Made by a program: the position numbers and the translations under genes. 64,000 bases of DNA from Yoonia sp. G8-12 (lineage in GTDB: Bacteria; Pseudomonadota; Alphaproteobacteria; Rhodobacterales; Rhodobacteraceae): assembly GCF_038443675.1 (NCBI RefSeq), contig NZ_CP151762.1, positions 248,001 to 312,000 of the forward strand, given 5' to 3'. Of the stretch, positions 41,595 through 50,875 are shown one piece after another. A model generated the notes under the pieces. It worked only from the letters and a program-made list of their open reading frames with translations. It did no database searches and had not been told where the DNA came from. Positions within the stretch are counted from its first letter, which is position 1, and every line of letters begins with the position of its first letter.

Positions 41595-43082
41595 TCAGGT
41601 GGCCTTAGAAAGACTCTCGCGTAAATCCTTCTTCAATACCTTCCCGTTGGCATTCAGTGGCAGCTCGTCGAGGAATACGACGCGACCGGGGCGCTTGCCC
41701 GCAGGCAGAACAACCCGCGCTCGTGCCAGGACGAAGTCCTCGGTTAGCGGGCGGTCAGCGACTATAAAGACAGCGATATCTTCGCCAAGAACCGGATCAG
41801 GAATACCGACAGCCGCACAACTTACAACACCGTCGATCGAAGATAGGGCCACTTCGATCTCAGCGGGGTAGATATTTATACCGCTACGCAAAATCACGTC
41901 AGCACTTCGTCCAACAAGCGTCAGGAAGCCGTCGGCATCGATCCTGCCAAGATCGCCCGTATAGCCCCAGCCATCGACAATCCTGTCACCAGTGGCGCGG
42001 CTAGCCTCATTATAGACGGTTTCCGCTGAGGTTTGGCTGCGGCACCGTACCGTTCCAACCTGATTGTCAGGCAGCTCATTTCCCTCGTCGTCAACAATTT
42101 GAACACGCACCGAGCCCAGAACGCGACCTTCCGTATCAGCGTGCGTCAAAACATCATCACCTACGAGCGTCGAGACCGTCCCGGAAAGGCTTGAGGAAAA
42201 ACAATGTAGAAATCCTGCAGAGAGGCGTTTTTGTGCCGCGATCTTTTGTTCGGGCAACATGCCTGCACCACCTGTATAGAGCAGCTTCAAATCAGGAAAC
42301 ATCGGAGTTTCGCGATCACCAGCAAGTTCAAGCAGATCCTGAACCATGGCAGGAACTACAAATATGAACGTTATTTTCTCCTCAATAAGCCGTTCAGCAA
42401 GCTCTTTTGCGCCGAAAGTGGGAGGATGAAAGTAGATTGTATTCCCGCGCAGCAGCTGCCCCAAAGTGTGGTTGCGCGATGCTGAGAAAGACAAAGGAAA
42501 TGTCATCAACGCGCGACCATCAGCAGGATACGTGCATTCCTGCGAATAGCCCATCATTCGCAATACGAGCGACTTATGGCTTTGCACGAAACCAATGGGT
42601 CGTCCGGTTGTGCCCGACGTCAGCGATATGGTCGCGGGGTGCGCATATCCGCAGTACCCACTGGGTGGCATGATCGACTGGTTCGCCACTTCAGCTTCAA
42701 AATCACGGTTCCACGCGATCACACGATAATTGACATTCACCGCCGGTCCGTCTTGCACAATCACCGCAAGGTCAAATTCCCCAGCCAGTTTTTCACGTTC
42801 GGAAGGACGAATGCGAAAATCGATTGGAACAGCAACGGCATTCAACATCCATATGGCCAACATCGACGTAAGCGAAGATATGCTGTGCCGCAACGCAACA
42901 CCAACTTTGTCGCCCGCTTTGATCCCGGCGGCTGCAAATTGATGAGCAACTTGTGCTGAATGATCCGTCAACTCACGGTAGCTGACCTCTTTGTCGCCCT
43001 CTATCAGTGCAATGCGATCACGGTAGCGGCGTGCTGTTCCGCAAAAGAGGTCACTGATTGTGCTGTGGATCGATGCGTCCAT
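41595..43082 (-). CDS. Stand-alone adenylate-forming ligase (acyl/aminoacyl-AMP)
   Basis: 495 residues of the ANL superfamily. Core motifs in order: ISLTSGTTGRPIG (152-164), GWGYTGDLGRID, GRSADVILRSGINIYP and the catalytic Lys in LPLNANGKVLKK near the end. It activates a carboxylic acid as adenylate and loads CoA or a carrier protein. Its gene lies 26 bases after a carrier-protein/thioesterase gene, so the carrier is the likely acceptor. Nothing in the sequence decides between fatty, aryl or amino acid substrates. Last gene of the TAXI-TRAP operon. Confidence 0.87.
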   Translation of the reverse strand: MDASIHSTISDLFCGTARRYRDRIALIEGDKEVSYRELTDHSAQVAHQFAAAGIKAGDKVGVALRHSISSLTSMLAIWMLNAVAVPIDFRIRPSEREKLAGEFDLAVIVQDGPAVNVNYRVIAWNRDFEAEVANQSIMPPSGYCGYAHPATISLTSGTTGRPIGFVQSHKSLVLRMMGYSQECTYPADGRALMTFPLSFSASRNHTLGQLLRGNTIYFHPPTFGAKELAERLIEEKITFIFVVPAMVQDLLELAGDRETPMFPDLKLLYTGGAGMLPEQKIAAQKRLSAGFLHCFSSSLSGTVSTLVGDDVLTHADTEGRVLGSVRVQIVDDEGNELPDNQVGTVRCRSQTSAETVYNEASRATGDRIVDGWGYTGDLGRIDADGFLTLVGRSADVILRSGINIYPAEIEVALSSIDGVVSCAAVGIPDPVLGEDIAVFIVADRPLTEDFVLARARVVLPAGKRPGRVVFLDELPLNANGKVLKKDLRESLSKAT

Positions 43083-43108
43083 GGTGCTTCCTGCCTGCTA
43101 GTCAATTA

Positions 43109-44239
43109 TTACGAACTTTGAGCGTCCGAAAATAGCTTTTGCTTGATTATCTCAACCGTCCGTTCGCCTTCTGCCCGAAAGACGTCTCGGTGTTTAGGTG
43201 CAACGTCAGTCGCGTGTGAGTTAGGGGCGACATACTTCCAAAATCCCTTGGGGTCGTTGAAAAACTTCATTCGATCAGCAGACGCAATAATCGTCATCGG
43301 ATTATCAACCGGAACGAAAGTAGCATAGCGATAGGATGCGAACAGCCAGGCTTGTGCTTTGGGATTCAATTTGTGCGTCGTTTCGTGACTCGTTCGACTT
43401 TTGGTCATCAGGAACCGATCTTCGTCCGCTATCATCCGCCGCATCTTAAGCCATCGGAAAAAACCTTGAAGAAAAGGCGCATTTTCAGACCACCGACCGG
43501 TGCTGCCGAAGGCAAAAAGGCGCGCGGAAATCCGCTCTGTCAAAGTCGATGCCGTTTGATAGTTTTCGTACACTTTTCGAAGCCAGCCCGAAACGTTAGG
43601 ATCAATTAGAACCACCCCGCGCAACTCGCGTCCACGTTCGTTCAATTGCCGGACCATATCGAGCGCGATCAACCCGCCAACGCAGAACGCAGACAGATAA
43701 ATCTCTCCCTTTGGCTGGATTTTTTCGATGTGGTCACAATATGCTTTGGCAATTCCTTGGAGCGACGTAGGAGGTACACCGTTCCCACGTATTCCGGGCA
43801 TTTCGAACATTTCAATTGAACAAAATGTGTCCAAGGAATCCAGAAATTCTTTCCGCGGCATCGTGTAGCCCCGCTTGCCGTGCACGATAAAGAGAATGGG
43901 TTTTGTGCTTGGGGGCGCCGCGCTCTCAGTGGTCTCAGCACTCTGGGCTGTTGCCGCAATTTTGCGCGGGGTTCCCGTATAAAAGAGCGATGAAATCTGA
44001 AACTCTTTGCCTGTGATTTCCTCAGCCGCCAAGCTGATTTGTTCACCTTGCAGCGAGTCCCCACCCAAATCATAGAAATCATCATCAATGCCGACAGGGC
44101 TAACTTTGAGAAAGGTAGAAAATGCCTCGGCCAGGCGTTTCTGCGTTTCCGTCTCTGGCGCCACGTATTCATTTGGAAGCCCGAGTGCCTCTCTTGGTAC
44201 GGCACCATCTATCGCAAAATCGGGGTTGTATTCAGTCAT
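43109..44239 (-). CDS. Peptidyl/acyl carrier domain fused to a Cys-type thioesterase
   Basis: 376 residues. Residues about 25-95 form a carrier domain with FYDLGGDSLQG; Ser62 is the phosphopantetheine site. After a linker (100-113) an alpha/beta-hydrolase thioesterase follows, with LFIVHGKRGY and the nucleophile elbow LSAFCVGG. The nucleophile is Cys186 in place of the usual Ser, and the first Gly of GxSxG is Ala. Asp213 and a C-terminal His would complete the triad. Cys thioesterases are known in some NRPS systems that release strained or nucleophile-captured products. The start overlaps the TRAP gene stop (ATGA). Confidence 0.85.
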   Translation of the reverse strand: MTEYNPDFAIDGAVPREALGLPNEYVAPETETQKRLAEAFSTFLKVSPVGIDDDFYDLGGDSLQGEQISLAAEEITGKEFQISSLFYTGTPRKIAATAQSAETTESAAPPSTKPILFIVHGKRGYTMPRKEFLDSLDTFCSIEMFEMPGIRGNGVPPTSLQGIAKAYCDHIEKIQPKGEIYLSAFCVGGLIALDMVRQLNERGRELRGVVLIDPNVSGWLRKVYENYQTASTLTERISARLFAFGSTGRWSENAPFLQGFFRWLKMRRMIADEDRFLMTKSRTSHETTHKLNPKAQAWLFASYRYATFVPVDNPMTIIASADRMKFFNDPKGFWKYVAPNSHATDVAPKHRDVFRAEGERTVEIIKQKLFSDAQSS

Positions 44240-46104
44240 TGTACTTCCGTCACATTAAAGGAAAGTGTTCGCTTTGCCTCTTTTCGGTCGCGCACAGTTA
44301 GCAAGACAAGCCCCGTAGCCGCCAAGAGACGTGCAAGCGGGGGCGCAATCGGCAACAGTGCGATGATGCTTAACGCCAAATAAAGCGCTTTTCTCGGCAA
44401 GTGATTTGCAGGACACGGGAGTTCGCCAATCGTCCGCGAAAGTGCGGCGATCCCTATCAGGCACGTCACCGAGGTCGTGAGAATTTCGGAAATGCTTCCG
44501 ATCATCAAGAGCGCCGGATTAACGACAAAAAGGAATGGCAGAAAGAACAGCGTCCATCCGAAACGCATGGCCTGAAGGCTGGTTCTCCAGAATGATGCAT
44601 TCGCGAGCCCACTTGCCGCAAGGCATGCGATGGCGACTGGCGGTGTAATCATTGATAACATTGCGCAGTAGAAAACAAAAAGATGCGCGGTAATCGGCGC
44701 AAGACCTAGGTTGACCAAGCTTGGTGCAATAAGCGTTCCAACAACCGCGTAAACCGCAGTTGTCGCCAGCCCAATTCCAAGAACATACGACGCCAAACCC
44801 GCCGCCAATAATGCAAGGGCCAGGTTACTATCGGCCAGAGCCTCGATACCGACAGCCGCCGCAACCCCTAGGCCGGAGTAGCTGACGACCCCGAGCAAGA
44901 TCCCGATGACAGCGCTTGTTGTCACGATCCGCGCCGCTACATCGCCGGCTTCGACAAGCTTCTGGAAAAGCGCCTTCAAGGTGTGCGTATTAAATCCCTT
45001 GCGCCCGAAAGCCAGTACAATGCATGCGCCAGACGCCAGCACTGCTCCGCTGTTGGGAGCGTAGGGCATCATGATCACGGCAAAGAGGATCAATAGTATA
45101 GGAACCAACGTGAACAGCGCTTCGACCAGAGTCTGGCGCCTAGACATCGGTTCCACTTTGAACCCAACAAGGTTCAGTCGACGCGAGAATCCGTCAATCT
45201 GGAAAAAAAGTGCAACGAAATATAACAGGCCGGGAAGGGCGGCGGCGGTGATAACATCGCGGTAAGGGATGCCTGCGATTTCGACCATCAAGAATGCCGC
45301 GATACCCATGACAGGTGGAAGGATCTGTCCTCCCGTTGATGCAACCGCTTCAATTGCTGCCGCTTGATGCGCTGGAAGACCTATTTTTCGCATCATCGGG
45401 ATCGAAAAATTGCCAGACGTGACGACATTTGCTGTCGTGCTGCCACTAATCGATCCAAATAGGCCGGAGGCGACGGCAGCGACTTTGACCGCGCTTCCCG
45501 CCCCATTCGCGGAAATCCGCTGCGCGAGATGTTCGAAGAACCGCGTGCCCCCCATCAACTCAAACATCTTGCCGAAAACGATGAAAACGACCACCACGAC
45601 GGAGACAATGCGCAGGGCCTGACCTACGATCGCATCCCCGCCGTATGCGACATAGACAGTATACGTGCCGAATGAGAATGGCGGAGCGCTGATGGGTTGT
45701 GGCAGATAGCGGGCCAGAGCACCAAAAATCAGAACAGCTGTGACGAAAGCGGTCATCATCGCCCCCGTCACGCGGTAGCATGCCAAGAGGCTCAGTCCGA
45801 CCAATGCGCCTGCCAGCAGAATGACTTTCGCCTCTCCGCTGAACATCAGCAAAACCAGTTGTTCCATACTTATTGCCGAAAATACCGCAACGACCAATGC
45901 CAAGACTGCCAAAATGTAGTCATCAAAACGGATCGCACGGCCGCGTGGCGAAAGAAACACGAGTGCAGTTGCAAGGCCAAACTCAATGACGACAAATTGG
46001 TCCAAAAGGAAAATAGACCGAACGCTTGCCAGCCATTCAATCGCCCAGAGGATAGGAAGCAATGCAACCAAAATCCCGAGGGTGTTCCTTATGAGAACAA
46101 GCAA
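44236..46104 (-). CDS. TRAP transporter fused 4TM/12TM membrane subunit
   Basis: 622 residues, about 16-18 helices, combining the small (Q) and large (M) subunits in one chain, as is usual for TAXI-type TRAP systems. Landmarks are GGTRFFEHLAQRI, SGLFGSISGSTTANVVTSG, TGGQILPPVMGIAAFLM and the C-terminal ITPPVAIACLAASG. It imports an organic acid using the ion gradient together with the TAXI binding protein encoded 12 bases upstream. The likely start is TTG 46104 behind AGGACA. Coupling to the thioesterase gene by ATGA is striking for a transporter. Confidence 0.9.
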   Translation of the reverse strand: MLVLIRNTLGILVALLPILWAIEWLASVRSIFLLDQFVVIEFGLATALVFLSPRGRAIRFDDYILAVLALVVAVFSAISMEQLVLLMFSGEAKVILLAGALVGLSLLACYRVTGAMMTAFVTAVLIFGALARYLPQPISAPPFSFGTYTVYVAYGGDAIVGQALRIVSVVVVVFIVFGKMFELMGGTRFFEHLAQRISANGAGSAVKVAAVASGLFGSISGSTTANVVTSGNFSIPMMRKIGLPAHQAAAIEAVASTGGQILPPVMGIAAFLMVEIAGIPYRDVITAAALPGLLYFVALFFQIDGFSRRLNLVGFKVEPMSRRQTLVEALFTLVPILLILFAVIMMPYAPNSGAVLASGACIVLAFGRKGFNTHTLKALFQKLVEAGDVAARIVTTSAVIGILLGVVSYSGLGVAAAVGIEALADSNLALALLAAGLASYVLGIGLATTAVYAVVGTLIAPSLVNLGLAPITAHLFVFYCAMLSMITPPVAIACLAASGLANASFWRTSLQAMRFGWTLFFLPFLFVVNPALLMIGSISEILTTSVTCLIGIAALSRTIGELPCPANHLPRKALYLALSIIALLPIAPPLARLLAATGLVLLTVRDRKEAKRTLSFNVTEVQ

Positions 46105-46116
46105 GTGCGTTGTGTC

Positions 46117-47061
46117 CTATTTGCCAAAGGCTTCCAACGCGGCCGGATGAAAGGGTATTCCAATGTCACGCTGGGCTGTTTCAACGCTGTAGTCTGCAAA
46201 GCTGCGGACAGTGGCGGCAATAATGTCCTTTTCTGACAAAAGGGCTTCCAAGGCCTTGGCAACAACGTCGTCAGGTGTCTGCTCTGACGTGTAAAGGTAG
46301 TAATCATAGGTCAGAGCAAAGCTGTCTTCTGAAACGCCAAGTATGTTGGACGAAGCCAACACCGGATCCATCCGCGCAACAGGTACAAACTCCTGCATAC
46401 GCGTTTCCGCATCGGCATTTTTAGACAAACCAAGAATGCGCACCCCACCAACGTTTTCTGAAACCCCCACATCACGACCGGATCCAAGAAGGCCAATCAT
46501 GACATCTGTTCGTCCTGCCTCAAAAGCAGCAAGCATGTCGCCAAAACTTGAAACATTGATGCTATTGACGTCGTCATAGGATAATTCGCTTGATGCCAGC
46601 ATAGCCCCAACAAGAAGCTCACCAGTGGCGGTCGATCCAAAGCCAGACGGGACATTGCGCCCTGCCATATCCTCAACGGAAAAAATATCGCTATCGGCAC
46701 GTACCATCAGTCCCATCCGCATGGGATAAAGCGCCGAAACAATGCGAAGGCCTTCAATAGGGGCGCCTTCAAAAGACACCGTACCGGTGTCTGCCATCTG
46801 AAGTTCATATGCATTGGCGAGGCCGAAGGTCACCTGACCACTTGCAACAACTGGGATCGCTTGCGTTGTACTCTTGAATGGCGTGACCCTGACATCAAAC
46901 TCTGCCGCCGCACCCGCCTCTGCGATCGCAAGCCCAAGGTTGTATACGGTACCGCCGGGTGATGATGTAGCAAGCGAAGCGTCTTGCGCGGACAAGCCTG
47001 TCGCTGACAAAGAAAGGGCGAGGCAAAGCGCTGTCGGTTTAGCGAAAAGTTTGGAAAGCAT
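46117..47061 (-). CDS. TAXI-family TRAP solute-binding protein
   Basis: 314 residues with a signal peptide (cleavage at LSAQ). TAXI hallmarks: LATSSPGGTVYNLG near the start, VTFGLANAYELQ, and VPSGFGSTATGELLV. It captures the substrate in the periplasm and passes it to the TRAP membrane protein. TAXI ligands are mostly glutamate, glutamine or other carboxylates, but the ligand cannot be read here. It is the first gene of the operon that ends with the ligase; about 225 bases precede it and could hold the promoter. Confidence 0.9.
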   Translation of the reverse strand: MLSKLFAKPTALCLALSLSATGLSAQDASLATSSPGGTVYNLGLAIAEAGAAAEFDVRVTPFKSTTQAIPVVASGQVTFGLANAYELQMADTGTVSFEGAPIEGLRIVSALYPMRMGLMVRADSDIFSVEDMAGRNVPSGFGSTATGELLVGAMLASSELSYDDVNSINVSSFGDMLAAFEAGRTDVMIGLLGSGRDVGVSENVGGVRILGLSKNADAETRMQEFVPVARMDPVLASSNILGVSEDSFALTYDYYLYTSEQTPDDVVAKALEALLSEKDIIAATVRSFADYSVETAQRDIGIPFHPAALEAFGK

Positions 47062-47286
47062 ATCTTATTCCTATTCTATTTCAGTAACGTAGCATGTCTT
47101 GCGGTGATGGCTTCAACGTTCCACTTTAGATATTAATTGCTACAATTCCGGCCTGCGTGCAATGGTCTGCGAGGGGTGGGACAGATTGATCACTATGTGG
47201 CATGTTGGACCGTCTGAAAACGGAGCGGTGACACCTTTGGCTCGATCCGGCAGACAGACGCGCAAATGTCACCCCAAGACCCTAAG

Positions 47287-49068
47287 TCACGTAACATCCG
47301 GATGCCCGCCAAATTGCACGTCGTAAAGCTCTTTGAACTTGCCGTCGGCCGCGATCAGATCAGGAATGCTGCCTTGTTCAACGATTTCGCCGGCCTCAAG
47401 ATAGCAGATCTGATCTGCATTCATAACAGTCGACAAACGGTGCGCAATCACGATCGTTGTGACATCGCGCGTGATGATTTCCAGCGCATCACGAACCAGA
47501 ACCTCTGAATGGCTATCCAAAGCGCTGGTCGCTTCGTCTAACAAAAGGATAGGCGCTTGCCTTAGCACGGCGCGCGCGATTGAAAGGCGCTGACGCTGGC
47601 CGCCGGATAGGAACGATCCGTTCTCGCCAATCGCGGTGTCATAGCCTTCGGGCAACTTCTCGATGAACTCATGCGCATTTGCGACCTTCGCGGCGGCAAT
47701 GGCTTCTTGCGCGGTGGCGGTTGTCCGCGCCATCAACAGGTTATCCATGATCGTGCCAGCAAAAAGGAAAGTATCCTGTCCGACAAACGCGATCTTTTCA
47801 CGCAAGGAAACGATTGTTGTATTCCGAATGTCTTGGCCATCAATCATCACGGCGCCTTCGGTCGGATCGTAAAGGCGCAGAATCAAGTTCAAAAGGGTAG
47901 ACTTCCCACCGCCGGAGGGTCCGACGAGCGCGGTGGTCTTGCCTGACCGGAATGTGGCATGCACTGATTTCAAGACCTTCTCTCCGTCGCCATAAGCAAA
48001 GCTGACATTCTTCAATGTCACCTCGCCGGGACCTGGTTTCAAAGGCACGGCATCGGGATGCTCGAGCATAGTCTGCGGCGCATCGAGCAGTTCATACATC
48101 ATCTTGATGCCGATCATGCTTCGCTCAATCACGACCCGCATCTTGGATAGACGGCTCGCTGGTTCATAGGACATCAAAAAAGCAGTGACGAATGACATCA
48201 ACTGGCCTGCGGTGCCGGGCTCTTGCCCAAAAATATCAACCGCGCTCAGTATCACGATTGATGCAATCGCCAGCCCCGCGACTGTATCAAGAAGCGGCAT
48301 GGTTGCTGATTGTAACTGGATCATGCGGTTATTCCGGCTCTCCACCTGACGGACCGCAGCCTCCATCCGGTCTGCCATGCGCGGCTCTAGCCCAAAAGCC
48401 TTGACCACACGCGCACCCAAAGACGTTTCCTGAACGACCTTGATTATCTCACCCATGCTCGTCATTTCTTGTTTCATGACTTCACGCACCAGTTTGAGAA
48501 TGCGTTGGATGCCCAGCACAACGATAGGTGCGATAACGAGACTCACGAGTGACAGAACGGGTTGCTGGTAGAACATCACGCATAGCAGCCCGATAAGCGT
48601 CAACAAATCACGTACAAATCCGCTCACAATCGTGTCGATCGCGCGGCGTGCGGCTTCCGCGCTTCTTGTGACCCGCAACAGCAGATCGGACGATTGGTTC
48701 TCGTTGAAAAACGCAACACCTTGCGCCAGCATCCGGTGGTAAATCTGCATCTGCTTTTGCGCTACGATCCGATTTCCCGCGCGCGCCATCAGCACGGCCT
48801 GAATATACATGGCTATTCCGCGAAAAGTGAAAATCAACGCGACACCGACACCCACCGCCATGACTTGACCACGGTTTTCAGGCGTCGATAGTGCATCAAC
48901 GATCTGCCCCATCATCCAGGCGGTTGCCGCTGTCGCGGCCGCAACCAAAATCATCGCACCAGCCGCAGCAAGATATTTCCAGCGATGTTCCTGAAAGCTT
49001 TCTAGTAGCAGGCGGGTTAGCAACTTATCCGCAGGCAGGCGTGTTAGCCACCTATCGTACCACTTCAA
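47287..49068 (-). CDS. ABC exporter, membrane and ATPase domains fused (MsbA-like)
   Basis: 593 residues if started at TTG 49068 (LKWYDRWLTRLP); GTG 49089 and GTG 49191 are alternatives without better ribosome sites. Six helices occupy about 25-310, then an ATPase domain with GPSGGGKST, LSGGQRQRLSIARA and ILLLDEATSALD. Relatives export lipids, lipid A or small hydrophobic molecules. It lies upstream of the TAXI-TRAP, thioesterase and ligase operon on the same strand, so it could export a product of that pathway, but the 225-base gap makes co-transcription unsure. It could equally be a housekeeping lipid flippase. Confidence 0.85.
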   Translation of the reverse strand: MKWYDRWLTRLPADKLLTRLLLESFQEHRWKYLAAAGAMILVAAATAATAWMMGQIVDALSTPENRGQVMAVGVGVALIFTFRGIAMYIQAVLMARAGNRIVAQKQMQIYHRMLAQGVAFFNENQSSDLLLRVTRSAEAARRAIDTIVSGFVRDLLTLIGLLCVMFYQQPVLSLVSLVIAPIVVLGIQRILKLVREVMKQEMTSMGEIIKVVQETSLGARVVKAFGLEPRMADRMEAAVRQVESRNNRMIQLQSATMPLLDTVAGLAIASIVILSAVDIFGQEPGTAGQLMSFVTAFLMSYEPASRLSKMRVVIERSMIGIKMMYELLDAPQTMLEHPDAVPLKPGPGEVTLKNVSFAYGDGEKVLKSVHATFRSGKTTALVGPSGGGKSTLLNLILRLYDPTEGAVMIDGQDIRNTTIVSLREKIAFVGQDTFLFAGTIMDNLLMARTTATAQEAIAAAKVANAHEFIEKLPEGYDTAIGENGSFLSGGQRQRLSIARAVLRQAPILLLDEATSALDSHSEVLVRDALEIITRDVTTIVIAHRLSTVMNADQICYLEAGEIVEQGSIPDLIAADGKFKELYDVQFGGHPDVT

Positions 49069-49344
49069 TCTATTGGCTTTGGTTTGCACTCTAATACAGC
49101 CTCGTCGTGCTTGCACATGCAAGCGGCGTAGCAGTTTCGCGCAACACAGTCTATGAATGTACCTCGGTGAAGTTGTAGGACCGCTTTCCACCTAATTTGT
49201 TTAAAATTGCGATGTATTATAGGTGTTTATGTGATCGGTTCGCTGACGCTAGTTCTCTTTACGCTACGTCGGTCTAGAGGGAGCTAAGCTACACCCCATT
49301 TGCTGGACAGGATCTACTGAGCAGAAGATTTTCATTGGTTTTGA

Positions 49345-49380
49345 AACGCATTTGATACCAAAGTAAAAGAAAAATGCGTT
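49345..49380 (+). promoter_or_regulatory. Inverted repeat in the cidA leader
   Basis: AACGCATTT (49345-49353) and AAATGCGTT (49372-49380) are perfect reverse complements with an 18-base A-rich loop, ending just before the Shine-Dalgarno sequence CAGGAGAG. It could be an operator or an mRNA hairpin controlling cidA translation. The decayed copy at 20387 retains the spacing but has mismatches in both arms. Confidence 0.45.
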
Positions 49381-49423
49381 CAGGAGAGCACCAAAATGCT
49401 TCATACCCTTGGATTTCTCTTAG
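49348..49423 (+). repeat. Intact copy of the 76-bp cidA-start repeat
   Basis: This is the functional counterpart of the decayed repeat at 20387-20462, covering leader, ribosome site and the first codons MLHTLGFLLA. The two are about 29 kb apart in the same orientation. Direct repeats at such a distance can mark the ends of an inserted or duplicated segment. Confidence 0.6.
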
Positions 49424-49749
49424 CCTGCCAGCTGCTTGGAGAAATAACTGTGCGTGGTCTTGGCGTTCCAATTCCGGGCCCGGTACTGGGGCTCACGTTG
49501 TTGGTGTTGCTCCTCAGCCTTCTGCCGACACTGACCGACCGGATCAGGCCAACAACGACTGTCATTCTTGCGAACCTGTCTTTCCTGTTTGTCCCGGCAG
49601 GTGTCGGTGTGATCGGCAACCTGGAGGTTTTTTCGCATAACGGACTGGTCTTGCTGTTTATCCTGATTGTCTCAACGATCCTCTCCATGCTGGCTGCCGT
49701 CGGAACTTTCATCGGCGTGCGGTACCTGACTGAACGGTGGGCGAAATGA
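49396..49749 (+). CDS. cidA: CidA/LrgA family holin-like protein
   Basis: 117 residues with four hydrophobic helices. Hallmarks are GVPIPGPVLGLTLLVLLL and the segment LANLSFLFVPAGVGVI. Members form small membrane pores or regulate murein hydrolases and, in some bacteria, act with LrgB in pyruvate or glycolate transport. The ATG follows GGAGAG at good distance. Four-base overlap with cidB. The choice between cidA and lrgA names is arbitrary for Gram-negatives. Confidence 0.85.
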   Translation: MLHTLGFLLACQLLGEITVRGLGVPIPGPVLGLTLLVLLLSLLPTLTDRIRPTTTVILANLSFLFVPAGVGVIGNLEVFSHNGLVLLFILIVSTILSMLAAVGTFIGVRYLTERWAK

Positions 49750-50462
49750 CAGAAGTTGCAGGCCTATGGAGCTATCTGTCAACAACGCCCTTGATATGGC
49801 TTACGACGACGACCGTCGCCTATTTGGCCGCGGATGGGCTGTCGCGGCGATTGGGGCACCCACCTTGGGCCAATCCTGTACTTCTGTCAGTCCTTCTTAT
49901 CGCACCAGTGCTTTGGCTGACACAAACAGACTACACGACCTATTTTGAGGGCGCTCAATTCATCCATTTTCTGCTGGGGCCCGCGACGGTGGCATTGGCT
50001 TTGCCGCTTTGGGACAATCGCGATACAATTCGCACTTCGGTTGTACCGATTGTCTTGGCACTGCTCGCGGGTTCGGTTGTCGCGGCGGGTTCGGCCATTT
50101 TGCTTGCTGGTGCCTTTGGTCTGCCAATGGAGGTTCTGCTGTCTCTGGCACCCAAGTCCACGACCGCACCTGTGGCGCTCGGCATCTCAGAAGCCATTGG
50201 TGGGTTGCCCGCATTGACAGCAGTATTGGTTATTCTGACAGGGATCATAGGGGCTGTGACGGTCACGCCTGTCATGAACCTGTTGCGGATCACTGATTGG
50301 CGTGCGCGCGGTTTTGCGGTTGGCGTCGCCGCACATGGCATTGGGACGGCGCGAGCATTTCAGGTCAATCCTGTCGCGGGGGCCTATGCCGGCATCGCCA
50401 TGGCATTAAATGCGCTGCTGACGAGCTTGATCGTGCCGATTTTGGTGCGTTGGTTGATTTGA
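49746..50462 (+). CDS. cidB: CidB/LrgB family membrane protein
   Basis: 238 residues, about seven helices. Family markers are FLLGPATVALALPLW, LAPKSTTAPVALGISE and AHGIGTARAFQ. It is the obligate partner of CidA/LrgA proteins. ATG 49746 overlaps the cidA stop (ATGA) and is preferred to GTG 49737. A possible joint role is export or import of small carboxylates, or envelope turnover; sequence does not decide. Confidence 0.87.
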   Translation: MTEVAGLWSYLSTTPLIWLTTTTVAYLAADGLSRRLGHPPWANPVLLSVLLIAPVLWLTQTDYTTYFEGAQFIHFLLGPATVALALPLWDNRDTIRTSVVPIVLALLAGSVVAAGSAILLAGAFGLPMEVLLSLAPKSTTAPVALGISEAIGGLPALTAVLVILTGIIGAVTVTPVMNLLRITDWRARGFAVGVAAHGIGTARAFQVNPVAGAYAGIAMALNALLTSLIVPILVRWLI

Positions 50463-50875
50463 ATTCGTTTCCAATCTAGCCCTCGGATCCCCAAAGGGCG
50501 CAGCGATGGTTGGATTGCAGACAGTCGATCCGATTGGCGCAGATCCCAGAATTGGAACTGCAACAACAGCACGGCAAAACACAGAGGGCCGTCAAACGAT
50601 CGGTAGAGTGGATTCACTATCTACCGATTTTGTCAGAAAAAACGCTTTTTTGCTCCACGTTTGGTGGGGAAACCTCACAGGTCTGGTCAAGCATGACGCG
50701 TTTTGCCTGGCGCGCCGCTGCCCAGTGTTTCGTCCAATGCAGTCTGATCGATCTGTCGGATTTGTCCTGTTTTTGCCAGAAACGCCTTTGATCTGCGCAA
50801 GAATAATGTAATTCGCTCTTTTCAAGTCCGTCCCCATTGTTCACACATTTAACAGCCAAAATATCGGGAGTTGCT
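50463..50875. other. Non-coding gap between cidB and mnhA
   Basis: About 410 bases. Several short open frames on both strands have no recognisable product and none has a ribosome site. It presumably contains the promoter of the Mrp operon, but no clear -35/-10 pair stands out. The ribosome site of mnhA (GGGAG) is at its right end. Confidence 0.45.

Noticed and set aside
50463..50875. Short frames on both strands before mnhA
   Set aside because: They overlap each other, lack ribosome sites and have no recognisable motif.
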